A program made the translations under genes and the position numbers. From Streptomyces venezuelae (lineage in GTDB: Bacteria; Actinomycetota; Actinomycetes; Streptomycetales; Streptomycetaceae): DNA of 64,000 nucleotides. The DNA lies in the NCBI RefSeq assembly GCF_008642295.1, contig NZ_CP029190.1, forward strand, positions 6,555,501 to 6,619,500, in the 5' to 3' direction. Position 1 is the first letter of the stretch; the number at the start of each line of letters is the position of its first letter. The notes beneath the pieces were generated by a model. The model worked only from the letters and a program-made list of their open reading frames with translations, did not search any database and was not told the DNA's origin. Positions 54,617 to 64,000 of the stretch are shown one piece after another.

Positions 54617-55014
54617 GAGCGGATGCCGAGGTTCTCGCGCGGCGGTGTCGTCAGGGCCTTGCCCAGCTGGCTGACGAGCTGCTGCATCCGGAAGGTGATG
54701 TCCTGCATGTCCACGTCCGGCGAGGCGGAGACGCCGAGGTAGGCGCCCTTGCCGGCGGAGATCAGGAAGACCCAGCCCCCGTCGAACTCGACCAGGGTCT
54801 GCCGCCACTGCAGGTTGCCGCCGTCGACGAAGAACCCGAGCGAGCGGCTGAGCGACTGCACGCCGCTCATCGCGGCGGCGACGGTGTCCGCGTTGTCCTT
54901 GCCGAAGTCCTTCGTCCGGGCCATCAGCAGACCGTCCGCGGAGACCAGGACCGCATGCAGCGCCCCGGGGATTTCCAAGGCGCTGTCAAGCATCCATGAC
55001 AGATCGTCGTTCAC
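54613..55014 (-). CDS. cvnB: Conservon roadblock/LC7 protein (CvnB)
   Basis: The 133-residue protein has the roadblock/LC7 fold strings GALHAVLVSADGLLMART, VAAAMSGVQSLSRSLG and WVFLISAGKGAYLGVSASP. It should act as the GTPase-activating or scaffold partner of CvnD. The GTG at 55014 overlaps the CvnA stop by four bases. Confidence 0.92.
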   Translation of the reverse strand: MNDDLSWMLDSALEIPGALHAVLVSADGLLMARTKDFGKDNADTVAAAMSGVQSLSRSLGFFVDGGNLQWRQTLVEFDGGWVFLISAGKGAYLGVSASPDVDMQDITFRMQQLVSQLGKALTTPPRENLGIRS

Positions 55015-56198
55015 GAGACCCCATGCCCTTCGCTGCTTGCATCACGTGTGCTGCTCGACTGGTCCGCCGGCTCCGGCCGGGTGGCCCGTCCGGACTGCGT
55101 GCCCCGCTGGAAGGCGCCCATGATCGCCGCGGTTTCCGCGCCGGAGCGCGTGGCGGCGGGAGCGTCCGGCGTGCTGCCGGGCACGATGACCATCGGCCGC
55201 TTGCGGCGACGCTGCGGCAGGCCGTCGATGGTGGAGGCGGTGGCCGCCGCGGATTCCGGGCCGCGGGGGTCCGCGGTGGCGGTGGCGGAGACCGCGGGGC
55301 CGGCGGAGGCGGCCGGCGCGGGGGCCTGCTTCTCCGGCATGCCGGTGAGGAGCTCGTGCGGCAGGAGGAGCACCGCGCGGACACCTCCGTACGGCGAGCT
55401 GGAGTCCACGGACACCTCGAAACCGAAGCGCTCGCAGAGCACGCCGATCACCGCGAAACCGAACTGCGGGGGACTGCCGAGCCCGGAGACCCCGGAGACC
55501 CGCTCGGTCGACAGGAGCTTTTCGGCCCGGGCCCGCTCCTCGTCGTTCATTCCGACACCGGCATCGTCGACGACAATGCAAATGCCCTTGGGCACGGTAC
55601 GGATATTGATTTCGACCACGGTGTCCGGGCTGGAATAGCTGGTGGCATTGTCGAGCAGCTCGGCAAGAGTCAGTGCCACCGGTTCGACGGCCCGGCTGGT
55701 GATGCCGAAATCGACCTGCGAAAGGATTTCCACTCGCCGGAAGTGGCGGATCCTGCCCTGCGCACTGCGGACCACGTCGTAAACCGAGGCGACCTCGCGC
55801 TGCCGGCCCAGCCAGCCGTCGCACAGCACGGCGATGGACTGGGCGCGGCGTCCGAACTGAGAGTTCGTGTGGTCGATCTCCAGGAGATCCTGGAGAATGA
55901 CGGACTCGCCGTACTTGCGCTGCAGTCCGGAGATGACCGACTGCTGCTCGGCGGCAAGACCCTGAAGCGTCCGCATCGCGGACTTGAGGACCGTTTTCGT
56001 CGCAGCCTGGGCTTGCTCCTTCTCGGCCTCGACCGATTTCGAGAAGCTGTTCTCGAGCTCGGTGTGAAGGGCTTTGATCTCCTCGATCTCGTACAGTTGG
56101 GCCTGGTTCGCCTTGTACTGGCGAACAATGACGGCGACTGCTCCGATGACGGCGGCGAGGAGGACCCAGAGCACTGGGTTCTGTATGTAAGGCGTCAT
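55011..56198 (-). CDS. cvnA: Conservon histidine-kinase-like ATPase (CvnA)
   Basis: The 395-residue protein has one membrane helix (about residues 9-25), a long helical region and an ATPase domain with TLAELLDNATSYSSPDTVV (N box) and IVVDDAGVGMNDEE (G1 box). It lacks a clear phospho-acceptor histidine, as is normal for CvnA. A low-complexity tail ends the protein. It is the first gene of a five-gene coupled set. Regulation is not visible apart from an A/T-rich region upstream. Confidence 0.93.
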   Translation of the reverse strand: MTPYIQNPVLWVLLAAVIGAVAVIVRQYKANQAQLYEIEEIKALHTELENSFSKSVEAEKEQAQAATKTVLKSAMRTLQGLAAEQQSVISGLQRKYGESVILQDLLEIDHTNSQFGRRAQSIAVLCDGWLGRQREVASVYDVVRSAQGRIRHFRRVEILSQVDFGITSRAVEPVALTLAELLDNATSYSSPDTVVEINIRTVPKGICIVVDDAGVGMNDEERARAEKLLSTERVSGVSGLGSPPQFGFAVIGVLCERFGFEVSVDSSSPYGGVRAVLLLPHELLTGMPEKQAPAPAASAGPAVSATATADPRGPESAAATASTIDGLPQRRRKRPMVIVPGSTPDAPAATRSGAETAAIMGAFQRGTQSGRATRPEPADQSSSTRDASSEGHGVS

Positions 56199-56584
56199 AA
56201 GACTCTCTTCAGGCGACTGACGGTCAGCTGCTGAATTCCGTCAAATGCGGGTGGGCCGGCGAGCCGTTCCCACTCCGCAAGTGCGATGATCGTATCACTG
56301 GGAGTGAACAGGTGACCAATCGTCAACAGTCCGTAGCCCGATGGGCATTGGGCCTCATTCGGCCGTCTTCACACGGCGTTAATGAACGAGGGGCATGTGT
56401 CCGATAAAGGCACTTCTACGGCTTTCCGGGCCGGGTGGTGTCCGGGCGGACCATGCATGTGCAAGGAGTTCCCGCGACAATTGCCAGAAGCCGGATGGCT
56501 TGGAATTGCTCTTGAGTGACGGGCCGTATGCGCGCCGTGGCCGGAGGGGGCAGCGGTGTCGGTGGGGGCCGGTAGGCTTCTCCA
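56199..56584. other. 386-bp divergent intergenic region
   Basis: This region separates CvnA from recQ. It is A/T-richer than its neighbours around 56260-56360, and TTGACG occurs on the minus strand upstream of CvnA with a small CGATGATCG palindrome at 56284-56292. No RNA gene was recognised, and short frames here have no supporting motif. Confidence 0.5.
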
Positions 56585-58600
56585 ATGGCCCTTTCGGACG
56601 CGTCCCCCCAGATCTCCGATGCTCTGCAGGTGCTCCACCGCGTCTTCGGATACGACTCCTTCCGCGGTGAGCAGCAGCAGATCATCGAGCAGGTCGTGGG
56701 CGGCGGCGACGCCCTCGTACTGATGCCGACCGGCGGCGGCAAATCGCTCTGCTACCAGATCCCGGCGCTGGTCAGAGAAGGTACGGGCGTGGTGATCTCA
56801 CCGCTCATCGCGCTGATGCAGGACCAGGTGGACGCCCTGACCGCCCTCGGCGTACGGGCCGGCTTCCTGAACTCCACCCAGGACCCGTACCAGCGGCAGG
56901 CCGTCGAGCAGGCCTTCCTCGCCGACGAGCTGGACCTGCTCTACCTGGCGCCCGAGCGGCTGCGCACCGAGGGCACCCAGCGGCTGCTCGACCGGGGCAG
57001 GGTGTCGCTCTTCGCGATCGACGAGGCGCACTGCGTCGCCCAGTGGGGCCACGACTTCCGGCCCGACTACCTGGCGCTCTCCATGCTGCACGAGCGCTGG
57101 CCGAAGGTGCCGCGGATCGCGCTGACCGCGACGGCCACCGAGGCCACCCACGCCGAGATCGCGGCGCGGCTGGGCCTGCAGGAGGCCCGGCACTTCGTCG
57201 CCAGCTTCGACCGGCCGAACATCCAGTACCGCATTGCGCCGAAGAACAACCCGCTCAAGCAGCTGCTGGAACTGATCCGGAGCGAGCACGACGGGGACGC
57301 CGGAGTCGTGTACTGCCTCTCCCGGTCCTCGGTGGAGAAGACCGCGGCCTTCCTGGTGGAGCAGGGCATCGACGCCGTGGCGTACCACGCCGGCATGGAC
57401 GCCCGGACGCGCGCCGCCAACCAGGCCCGCTTCCTGCGCGAGGACGGGGTCGTGGTGGTGGCCACGATCGCCTTCGGCATGGGCATCGACAAGCCGGACG
57501 TGCGCTTCGTGGCCCACCTCGACCTGCCGAAGTCGGTCGAGGGCTACTACCAGGAGACCGGCCGGGCGGGCCGCGACGGCGAACCGGCCACCGCCTGGCT
57601 GGCGTACGGCCTGCAGGACGTGGTCCAGCAGCGCAAGCTCATCGAGGGCTCCGAGGGCGACGAGGCGCACCGCCGCTCCCTGGCCATGCACCTGGACGCG
57701 ATGCTCGCGCTCTGCGAGACGGTCGACTGCCGCCGGGTGGGGCTGCTGGCGTACTTCGGACAGCCGGGCGAGCCGTGCGGCAACTGCGACACCTGTCTGA
57801 CCCCGGCCGAGTCCTGGGACGCCACGGTGGCGGCGCAGAAGCTGCTGTCCACGGTGTGGCGGCTGGCGAGGGAACGGCGCCAGAAGTTCGGTGCCGGCCA
57901 GATCATCGACATCCTGCAGGGCAAGAAGACGGCCAAGGTCATCCAGTTCGACCACGACGCCCTCTCGGTGTTCGGCGTCGGAGCGGACCTGAGCACGGCG
58001 GAGTGGCGGGGGGTCGTGCGCCAGCTGCTGGCCCTGCGGCTGCTGGCCGTGGAGGGCGACTACGGGACGCTGGTGCTGACGGACGGCAGCGGTGAGGTGC
58101 TGGGCGGGCGCCGCAGCGTCACCATGCGGAAGGAGACCGCGGCGGCCGGCCCCTCCCGCAAGGAGTCCGGCTCGCGTCGCACCGGGAAGGGAGCCCGGGT
58201 GCCGGTCGACCTTCCGGCGGCTGCCGTGCCGGTCTTCGAGGCGCTGCGCGGCTGGCGGGCCGCGACGGCCCGGGAGCAGGGCGTACCGGCGTACGTGGTC
58301 TTCCACGATGCGACGCTGCGGGAGATCGCGACGCGGCTCCCGGCCACCGTCGAGGAGCTGGGCACGATCGGCGGGGTCGGCGAGGCCAAGCTGGCCAAGT
58401 ACGCCGAAGGCGTGCTCGCCACCCTGGCCGAGCCCCACGCCACCGTGCCCGGCCCCGCCGCCGCGCCCCCGTCCGAGTCGGCCCCGCCGGCCTCGGCCCC
58501 GCCGGCCTCGGCCGCGCCGGCACCGGCCGCGCCGTACGAGGACGAGGAACCGCCCTTCGACCCGGAGGAGATCGACCCGCCCTGGGACGACTGGGAGTAG
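56585..58600 (+). CDS. recQ: RecQ-family ATP-dependent DNA helicase
   Basis: The 671-residue protein has motif 0 [14 protein letters not shown], Walker [33 protein letters not shown] (DEAH box), [50 protein letters not shown] and a [10 protein letters not shown] motif VI. A zinc-binding RQC part ([23 protein letters not shown]) and an HRDC-like domain ([18 protein letters not shown]) follow. It unwinds DNA in recombination and repair. The acidic, Pro/Ala-rich C-terminal tail contains two 15-bp direct repeats. The ATG at 56585 lacks a strong ribosome site. Confidence 0.95.
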   Translation: MALSDASPQISDALQVLHRVFGYDSFRGEQQQIIEQVVGGGDALVLMPTGGGKSLCYQIPALVREGTGVVISPLIALMQDQVDALTALGVRAGFLNSTQDPYQRQAVEQAFLADELDLLYLAPERLRTEGTQRLLDRGRVSLFAIDEAHCVAQWGHDFRPDYLALSMLHERWPKVPRIALTATATEATHAEIAARLGLQEARHFVASFDRPNIQYRIAPKNNPLKQLLELIRSEHDGDAGVVYCLSRSSVEKTAAFLVEQGIDAVAYHAGMDARTRAANQARFLREDGVVVVATIAFGMGIDKPDVRFVAHLDLPKSVEGYYQETGRAGRDGEPATAWLAYGLQDVVQQRKLIEGSEGDEAHRRSLAMHLDAMLALCETVDCRRVGLLAYFGQPGEPCGNCDTCLTPAESWDATVAAQKLLSTVWRLARERRQKFGAGQIIDILQGKKTAKVIQFDHDALSVFGVGADLSTAEWRGVVRQLLALRLLAVEGDYGTLVLTDGSGEVLGGRRSVTMRKETAAAGPSRKESGSRRTGKGARVPVDLPAAAVPVFEALRGWRAATAREQGVPAYVVFHDATLREIATRLPATVEELGTIGGVGEAKLAKYAEGVLATLAEPHATVPGPAAAPPSESAPPASAPPASAAPAPAAPYEDEEPPFDPEEIDPPWDDWE

Positions 58601-58619
58601 CCGGGCCGCCCCGGGCGGA

Positions 58620-59420
58620 TCAGTGGCGCTCGCGGGCCGTCCGGGCCGTCCGCAGCACGGTGCCCCGGCGTTCGCACTCCATCAGGGTCTCCACCCCGGT
58701 GGCCGCCGCCGAGCCGATCTCCCGCTCCAGCATCCACAGGGCCCCGTCGATGCCGGAGCTGATGCCACCCGCGCACACCAGGTTGCCGTCGTCGACCACG
58801 CGTGCGGTGCGGACATCGGCGCCCTGGTCCTTCAGGTACTGCTGGGCCCGGTGGTGGGTGGTGCAGGGGCGGTCGCCGATCAGGCCGGCCGCATGCAGGA
58901 CGACCGCCCCGGTGCACACGCCGAACAGGGTCAGGGACGGGCGGGCGGCGCGGCGCAGCTCGCGGGTCAGGACGCCCTTCCGGATCTCGGCCCAGACACC
59001 CGGCCCCTGCCGGTTCTTGAAGCCGCCGCCGGGGACGACGATCACGTCCGCCGCCCCGGGGTCCCAGGCGCCCGGTACGGCGACGTCGGTACCGAAGCTC
59101 GCGGTGATCCGGCCGGGCCTGCCGCTGGTGACGAGCAGGGTGCGGACGGGATGCCCCAGGACAGCCGCCGCCGCGAACACCTCCAGTGGGCCGAACACGT
59201 CCAGTTCCTCCACACCGTCGAACAGGACGATGTGCACCCGGAGCGGATCGTGCGCGGACCGCTCGCGCGGTGCGGCGGCCGAGGCGGTTGCCGGCGCGGC
59301 TGCCGGTGCAGCCGGGGACGGGCCCGGGGACGAAGCCGAGGCCGCCGGGATCCCCGTGACGAGCGCGGCTCCCGCGCCCGCCGCCGACATCAGTGCGCCC
59401 CGCCGGTTCAGCTCCGCCAT
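58620..59420 (-). CDS. Exported DJ-1/PfpI-family protein
   Basis: The 266-residue protein starts with a twin-arginine-like signal (NRRGALMSAAG) and an AASASS cleavage region, then the DJ-1/PfpI fold: VHIVLFDGVEELDVFGPLEVF, DVIVVPGGGFKNRQ and the nucleophile cysteine in LTLFGVCTGAVVLHAAGL. Such proteins act as amidases, glyoxalases or AraC-independent sensors. The ATG at 59420 gives the signal. It ends 19 bases after recQ, convergently, so there is no operon link. Substrate unknown. Confidence 0.82.
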   Translation of the reverse strand: MAELNRRGALMSAAGAGAALVTGIPAASASSPGPSPAAPAAAPATASAAAPRERSAHDPLRVHIVLFDGVEELDVFGPLEVFAAAAVLGHPVRTLLVTSGRPGRITASFGTDVAVPGAWDPGAADVIVVPGGGFKNRQGPGVWAEIRKGVLTRELRRAARPSLTLFGVCTGAVVLHAAGLIGDRPCTTHHRAQQYLKDQGADVRTARVVDDGNLVCAGGISSGIDGALWMLEREIGSAAATGVETLMECERRGTVLRTARTARERH

Positions 59421-59657
59421 GACACCAGTCTCCGTCCACCGCGTCCGCACCGCCGACTCTCGGCGGCCTTGCCCGCCATGGGTCGCACGCGCGGGCGGCG
59501 GAGTTCCCGTGGCCGGTACGGGGCCGGGCCGGAACGAGGCTGGGCCGGACGGGTGGACGGCGGTAGCGACGTACGCGTGTGACGGCGACCGCCGGGGCCG
59601 GTCGACTCTCATGGACTGCGGCCGGCCCGGACAACGGCCCAAGGAGAGCGGACCGTC

Positions 59658-60596
59658 ATGACCGAACGTGCACGCATCGACGTCCACCACCATGTGATCC
59701 CGCCCGACCGCAGCCGCGCCATCGCCGACCGAGCCGCCGCCCTCGGCTGGCCGGTACCCGCCTGGGACCGGCAGAGCGCGATCGCGATGATGGACCGCCG
59801 CTCGATCGCCACCGGCATCCTCTCCTACGCCGCCCCGCTCGCGGCCCCCGACGACCCCGCGGGGGCCCGCGCCTCGGCCCGGGCGGTGAACGAGTTCACC
59901 GCCGAGCTGGTCAAGGACCGGCCCGACCGGTTCGGGAACTTCGCCGTCCTCCCCCTGCCCGATGTGGACGGGGCGCTCGCCGAGGCCGTGCACGCCCTGG
60001 ACGAGCTCGGCGCCGACGGGGTGACGGTGATGTCCAACGCGTACGGACGCTACCTCGGTGACCATGAGTTCGAGCCGCTCTGGGCCGAGCTGGACGCGCG
60101 GGCGGCGGTGGTCCTCATCCACCCCACCGCGCCGCCCGGGGCGATGGTTCCCGGCCTGCCCAGCCCGCTGGTGGACTTCCCGTACGACACCGCCCGCACC
60201 GCCCTGCACCTGGCCGTCGCCGGGGTCCCGGGCAGGTACCCCCGGCTGCGGATGATCCTTCCGCACGCGGGCGGCTTCCTGCCGTACGCCGCCCACCGCT
60301 TCGCGGCGGCTGCCCGGCTGCGCCCGGGGACCACCCCCGAGGACCTCCTCGCCGAACTGCGGAGCTTCTGGTTCGACACCGCGTTCTGTGCGGGCCCGGC
60401 CTCGCTGCCCTCGCTCCTCGCCTTCGCCGCGCCCGAACGCATCCTGTACGGCAGCGACTTCCCCATGGTGCCCGAGGAGTGGTGCGGCGGCTTCGACGAC
60501 GGGCTGGACCGCTACCCGCACTGGTCGGACGGGCAGCTCCGGGCGATCCACCGGGGCAACGCCGAGTTGCTCTTCCCCCGTCTCGCGGCGACCTGA
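59658..60596 (+). CDS. Amidohydrolase-family (ACMSD-type) hydrolase or decarboxylase
   Basis: The 312-residue protein has the metal-binding RIDVHHHVIPPD near its start, a VLIHPTAPPG segment, LPHAGGFLP and the catalytic Asp in ERILYGSDFPMVPEE, fitting the amidohydrolase-2 family with aminocarboxymuconate decarboxylase-like members. It should hydrolyse or decarboxylate an aromatic or cyclic substrate. The ATG at 59658 follows AAGGAGAGC. It is divergent from the DJ-1 gene and stands alone. Confidence 0.88.
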   Translation: MTERARIDVHHHVIPPDRSRAIADRAAALGWPVPAWDRQSAIAMMDRRSIATGILSYAAPLAAPDDPAGARASARAVNEFTAELVKDRPDRFGNFAVLPLPDVDGALAEAVHALDELGADGVTVMSNAYGRYLGDHEFEPLWAELDARAAVVLIHPTAPPGAMVPGLPSPLVDFPYDTARTALHLAVAGVPGRYPRLRMILPHAGGFLPYAAHRFAAAARLRPGTTPEDLLAELRSFWFDTAFCAGPASLPSLLAFAAPERILYGSDFPMVPEEWCGGFDDGLDRYPHWSDGQLRAIHRGNAELLFPRLAAT

Positions 60597-60626
60597 CGGC
60601 CGCCGGGCCGCCGGGCCGCCGGCTGC

Positions 60627-60657
60627 CGGGCTGCCGACGGCCGGCCGGCAGCCCGGA
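60627..60657. terminator. GC-rich hairpin between amidohydrolase and katG-2
   Basis: CCGGGCTGCCG and CGGCAGCCCGG form an 11-bp stem with a nine-base loop between the convergent genes. It is preceded by tandem GCCGCCGGGC-like units. Confidence 0.65.
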
Positions 60658-60665
60658 CACCGGAC

Positions 60666-62921
<2,256 letters not shown>

Positions 62922-62975
62922 CTAAGAGAACACGCAGAGCATCCCCGCAGACGAATGGCCGAATTCGTCGCCCGG

Positions 62976-63476
62976 TCACCCGCCCACGATCCGGCGCACG
63001 TTCTCGACGCTGCCACAGCCGGATGCCAGCTGCTTCTCGCGTTCCTTCAGGAACGCGGCGCCCAGCTCGGCCCGGCGCTCGTCGGGGACGTTCTCCCTGG
63101 CGCCGTTGAGGATCGTCCGCTCCTCCTCGTCCACGTGGTGGGAGACCGCCTTGACCAGGTCTTCCAGCCGCGAGTCCCAGGTGTCGGAACCGACATCGCC
63201 GACCTCCAGCAGCGCCAGCAGTGCCTTGTTGCCCTCGGCGTGCTCCTCCTCGCCGTGGTCCACTTCCTCATTGTCGACGTCCTTGAAGCGTTTGAGCGCT
63301 CCGTACACCTCGGCTTCCTCCGCCTCGCCGTGCGCGATGAGCAGGGCCGAGAACTTCTCCAGCGCCCCTGCCCGGTCGGCCTCGACGCTCCGCATACGGC
63401 GGAACAGGTCCTCCATGGTGCGGTGGTCCTTGAGGATCACCGCGACGACGTCCTGGTCCTTCCCGTCGCCCGCCAT
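62976..63476 (-). CDS. Hemerythrin HHE-domain protein
   Basis: The 166-residue protein has an N-terminal HRTMEDLFRRM, HGEAEEAEVYGALK and a later SHHVDEEERTIL with the His/Glu spacing of HHE cation-binding domains. It probably holds a di-iron site and senses or carries oxygen or peroxide. The ATG at 63476 begins MAGDGKDQD. It is upstream of katG-2 on the same strand, so a shared peroxide-defence role is plausible. Confidence 0.85.
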   Translation of the reverse strand: MAGDGKDQDVVAVILKDHRTMEDLFRRMRSVEADRAGALEKFSALLIAHGEAEEAEVYGALKRFKDVDNEEVDHGEEEHAEGNKALLALLEVGDVGSDTWDSRLEDLVKAVSHHVDEEERTILNGARENVPDERRAELGAAFLKEREKQLASGCGSVENVRRIVGG

Positions 63477-63567
63477 ACCGCTCGCCTCCTCGATCGGGGG
63501 TCCCCCTCACCAGGGCGCGTGCTCACTGGCAGGCGGTTGAAACCCCCCCGCGTCCCCGATCCCGGCC

Positions 63568-64000
63568 TCACGCTCGGTGATGACCGTCGGGCGTACGGTG
63601 ACCGTGCTCGGTGAACGTACCGCGCTCGGTGAACGAGCCGTGCCGGCCCGCCCCGGCCGCGAACCGGGCGGCACCCGCCGACGTCTCGCCGGCCGACAGC
63701 GGCACCATGCCGTGCCGCAGCTCGGCCGCCAGCGCCTCGGGCTCGGCCAGACCGTGCTGCTCCCGTACGGACAGCCGGTCGTGGCGCAGGCACAGCTGCG
63801 GGAACGCGGCGATCTCCCGCGCGAGTTCCTCCGCCGCCTGCCGGGCCTGCCCCGGCGGCACCAGGCGGTTGGCCAGCCCGATCGCGTACGCCTCGGAGGC
63901 CGGCACCGGCCGACCGGTGAGGATCAGGTCCATGGCGCGGCTCTCGCCGATCAGCCGCGGCAGCCGGACCGTACCGCCGTCGATCAGCGGCACCCCCCAC
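63568..64000 (-). CDS. Enoyl-CoA hydratase/isomerase family, C-terminal part (runs off right edge)
   Basis: Reading from the right edge leftward, the sequence starts WGVPLIDGGTVRLPRLIG and continues SRAMDLILTGRPVPASEAYAIGLANRLVPPGQA, the C-terminal half of a crotonase-fold enoyl-CoA hydratase. The stop is at 63568. The tail FTERGTFTEHGHRTPDGHHRA is repetitive and His-rich. The oxyanion-hole segment lies outside the window, so activity cannot be judged. Confidence 0.85.
   Translation of the reverse strand, partial: WGVPLIDGGTVRLPRLIGESRAMDLILTGRPVPASEAYAIGLANRLVPPGQARQAAEELAREIAAFPQLCLRHDRLSVREQHGLAEPEALAAELRHGMVPLSAGETSAGAARFAAGAGRHGSFTERGTFTEHGHRTPDGHHRA

Noticed and set aside
56369..56670. 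Short frames in the CvnA/recQ intergenic region
   Set aside because: No ribosome site, no motif and mixed composition.

Overview
The window is high-GC DNA with Streptomyces-type gene content: strong third-position GC bias, many GTG starts, translationally coupled four-base overlaps, a conservon, a DMATS prenyltransferase, SpoIIE-type phosphatase sensors, ECF42 and PadR regulators, two KatGs and a poly(amino acid) synthetase. I see no rRNA, tRNA, insertion sequence, prophage or CRISPR array. The first and last genes run off the window edges.

Layout. 0-4.3 kb: the N-terminus of a secreted hydrolase-like protein, a tiny membrane protein plus a DsbB-like protein, and an aminotransferase/DMT exporter pair divergent from an Lrp/AsnC regulator. 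4.3-9.1 kb: an operon of three PLP enzymes (Y4yA-type decarboxylase-like, cysteine synthase fused to rhodanese, SufS-like desulfurase) followed by a methyltransferase. 9.3-17.8 kb: a GNAT gene and an orphan type II fatty-acid-synthase-like locus (ACP, KAS II, PlsC-like acyltransferase, KAS III, P450-like protein, lipase-like hydrolase), with a lipoprotein gene in the middle. 18.2-24.6 kb: an NAD(P)-binding DUF2867-type protein that seems to lack a normal start codon, photolyase, a 3-hydroxybutyrate dehydrogenase/MHS transporter pair and a beta-propeller phytase. 24.8-33.6 kb: a PAS-GAF-PP2C-ATPase sensor phosphatase, a MoxR/VWA-metallopeptidase/unknown trio and a CASTOR/POLLUX-type channel.

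33.7-41.3 kb: PadR with an acyl-CoA dehydrogenase, katG divergent from a Fur-type regulator, a DGPF protein/ECF42 sigma pair and small proteins. 41.5-46.9 kb: a Pls-like epsilon-poly-L-lysine synthetase and an M1 aminopeptidase, a probable polymer-making and polymer-trimming pair. 46.9-49.5 kb: XRE regulator plus ImmA/IrrE-type protease and a multi-pass membrane protein. 49.6-56.2 kb: an FMO and a DMATS indole prenyltransferase facing each other, next to a conservon (cvnA-D) with a CYP157-like P450 lacking the usual ExxR. 56.6-64 kb: RecQ, a DJ-1/PfpI protein, an amidohydrolase, a second katG, a hemerythrin protein and the C-terminus of an enoyl-CoA hydratase.

Four loci deserve most attention: the PLP/sulfur operon, the orphan FAS-like locus, the Pls/M1 pair, and the DMATS-FMO pair beside the conservon. 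All function statements come from reading motifs and from recalled family knowledge; no database search was run.
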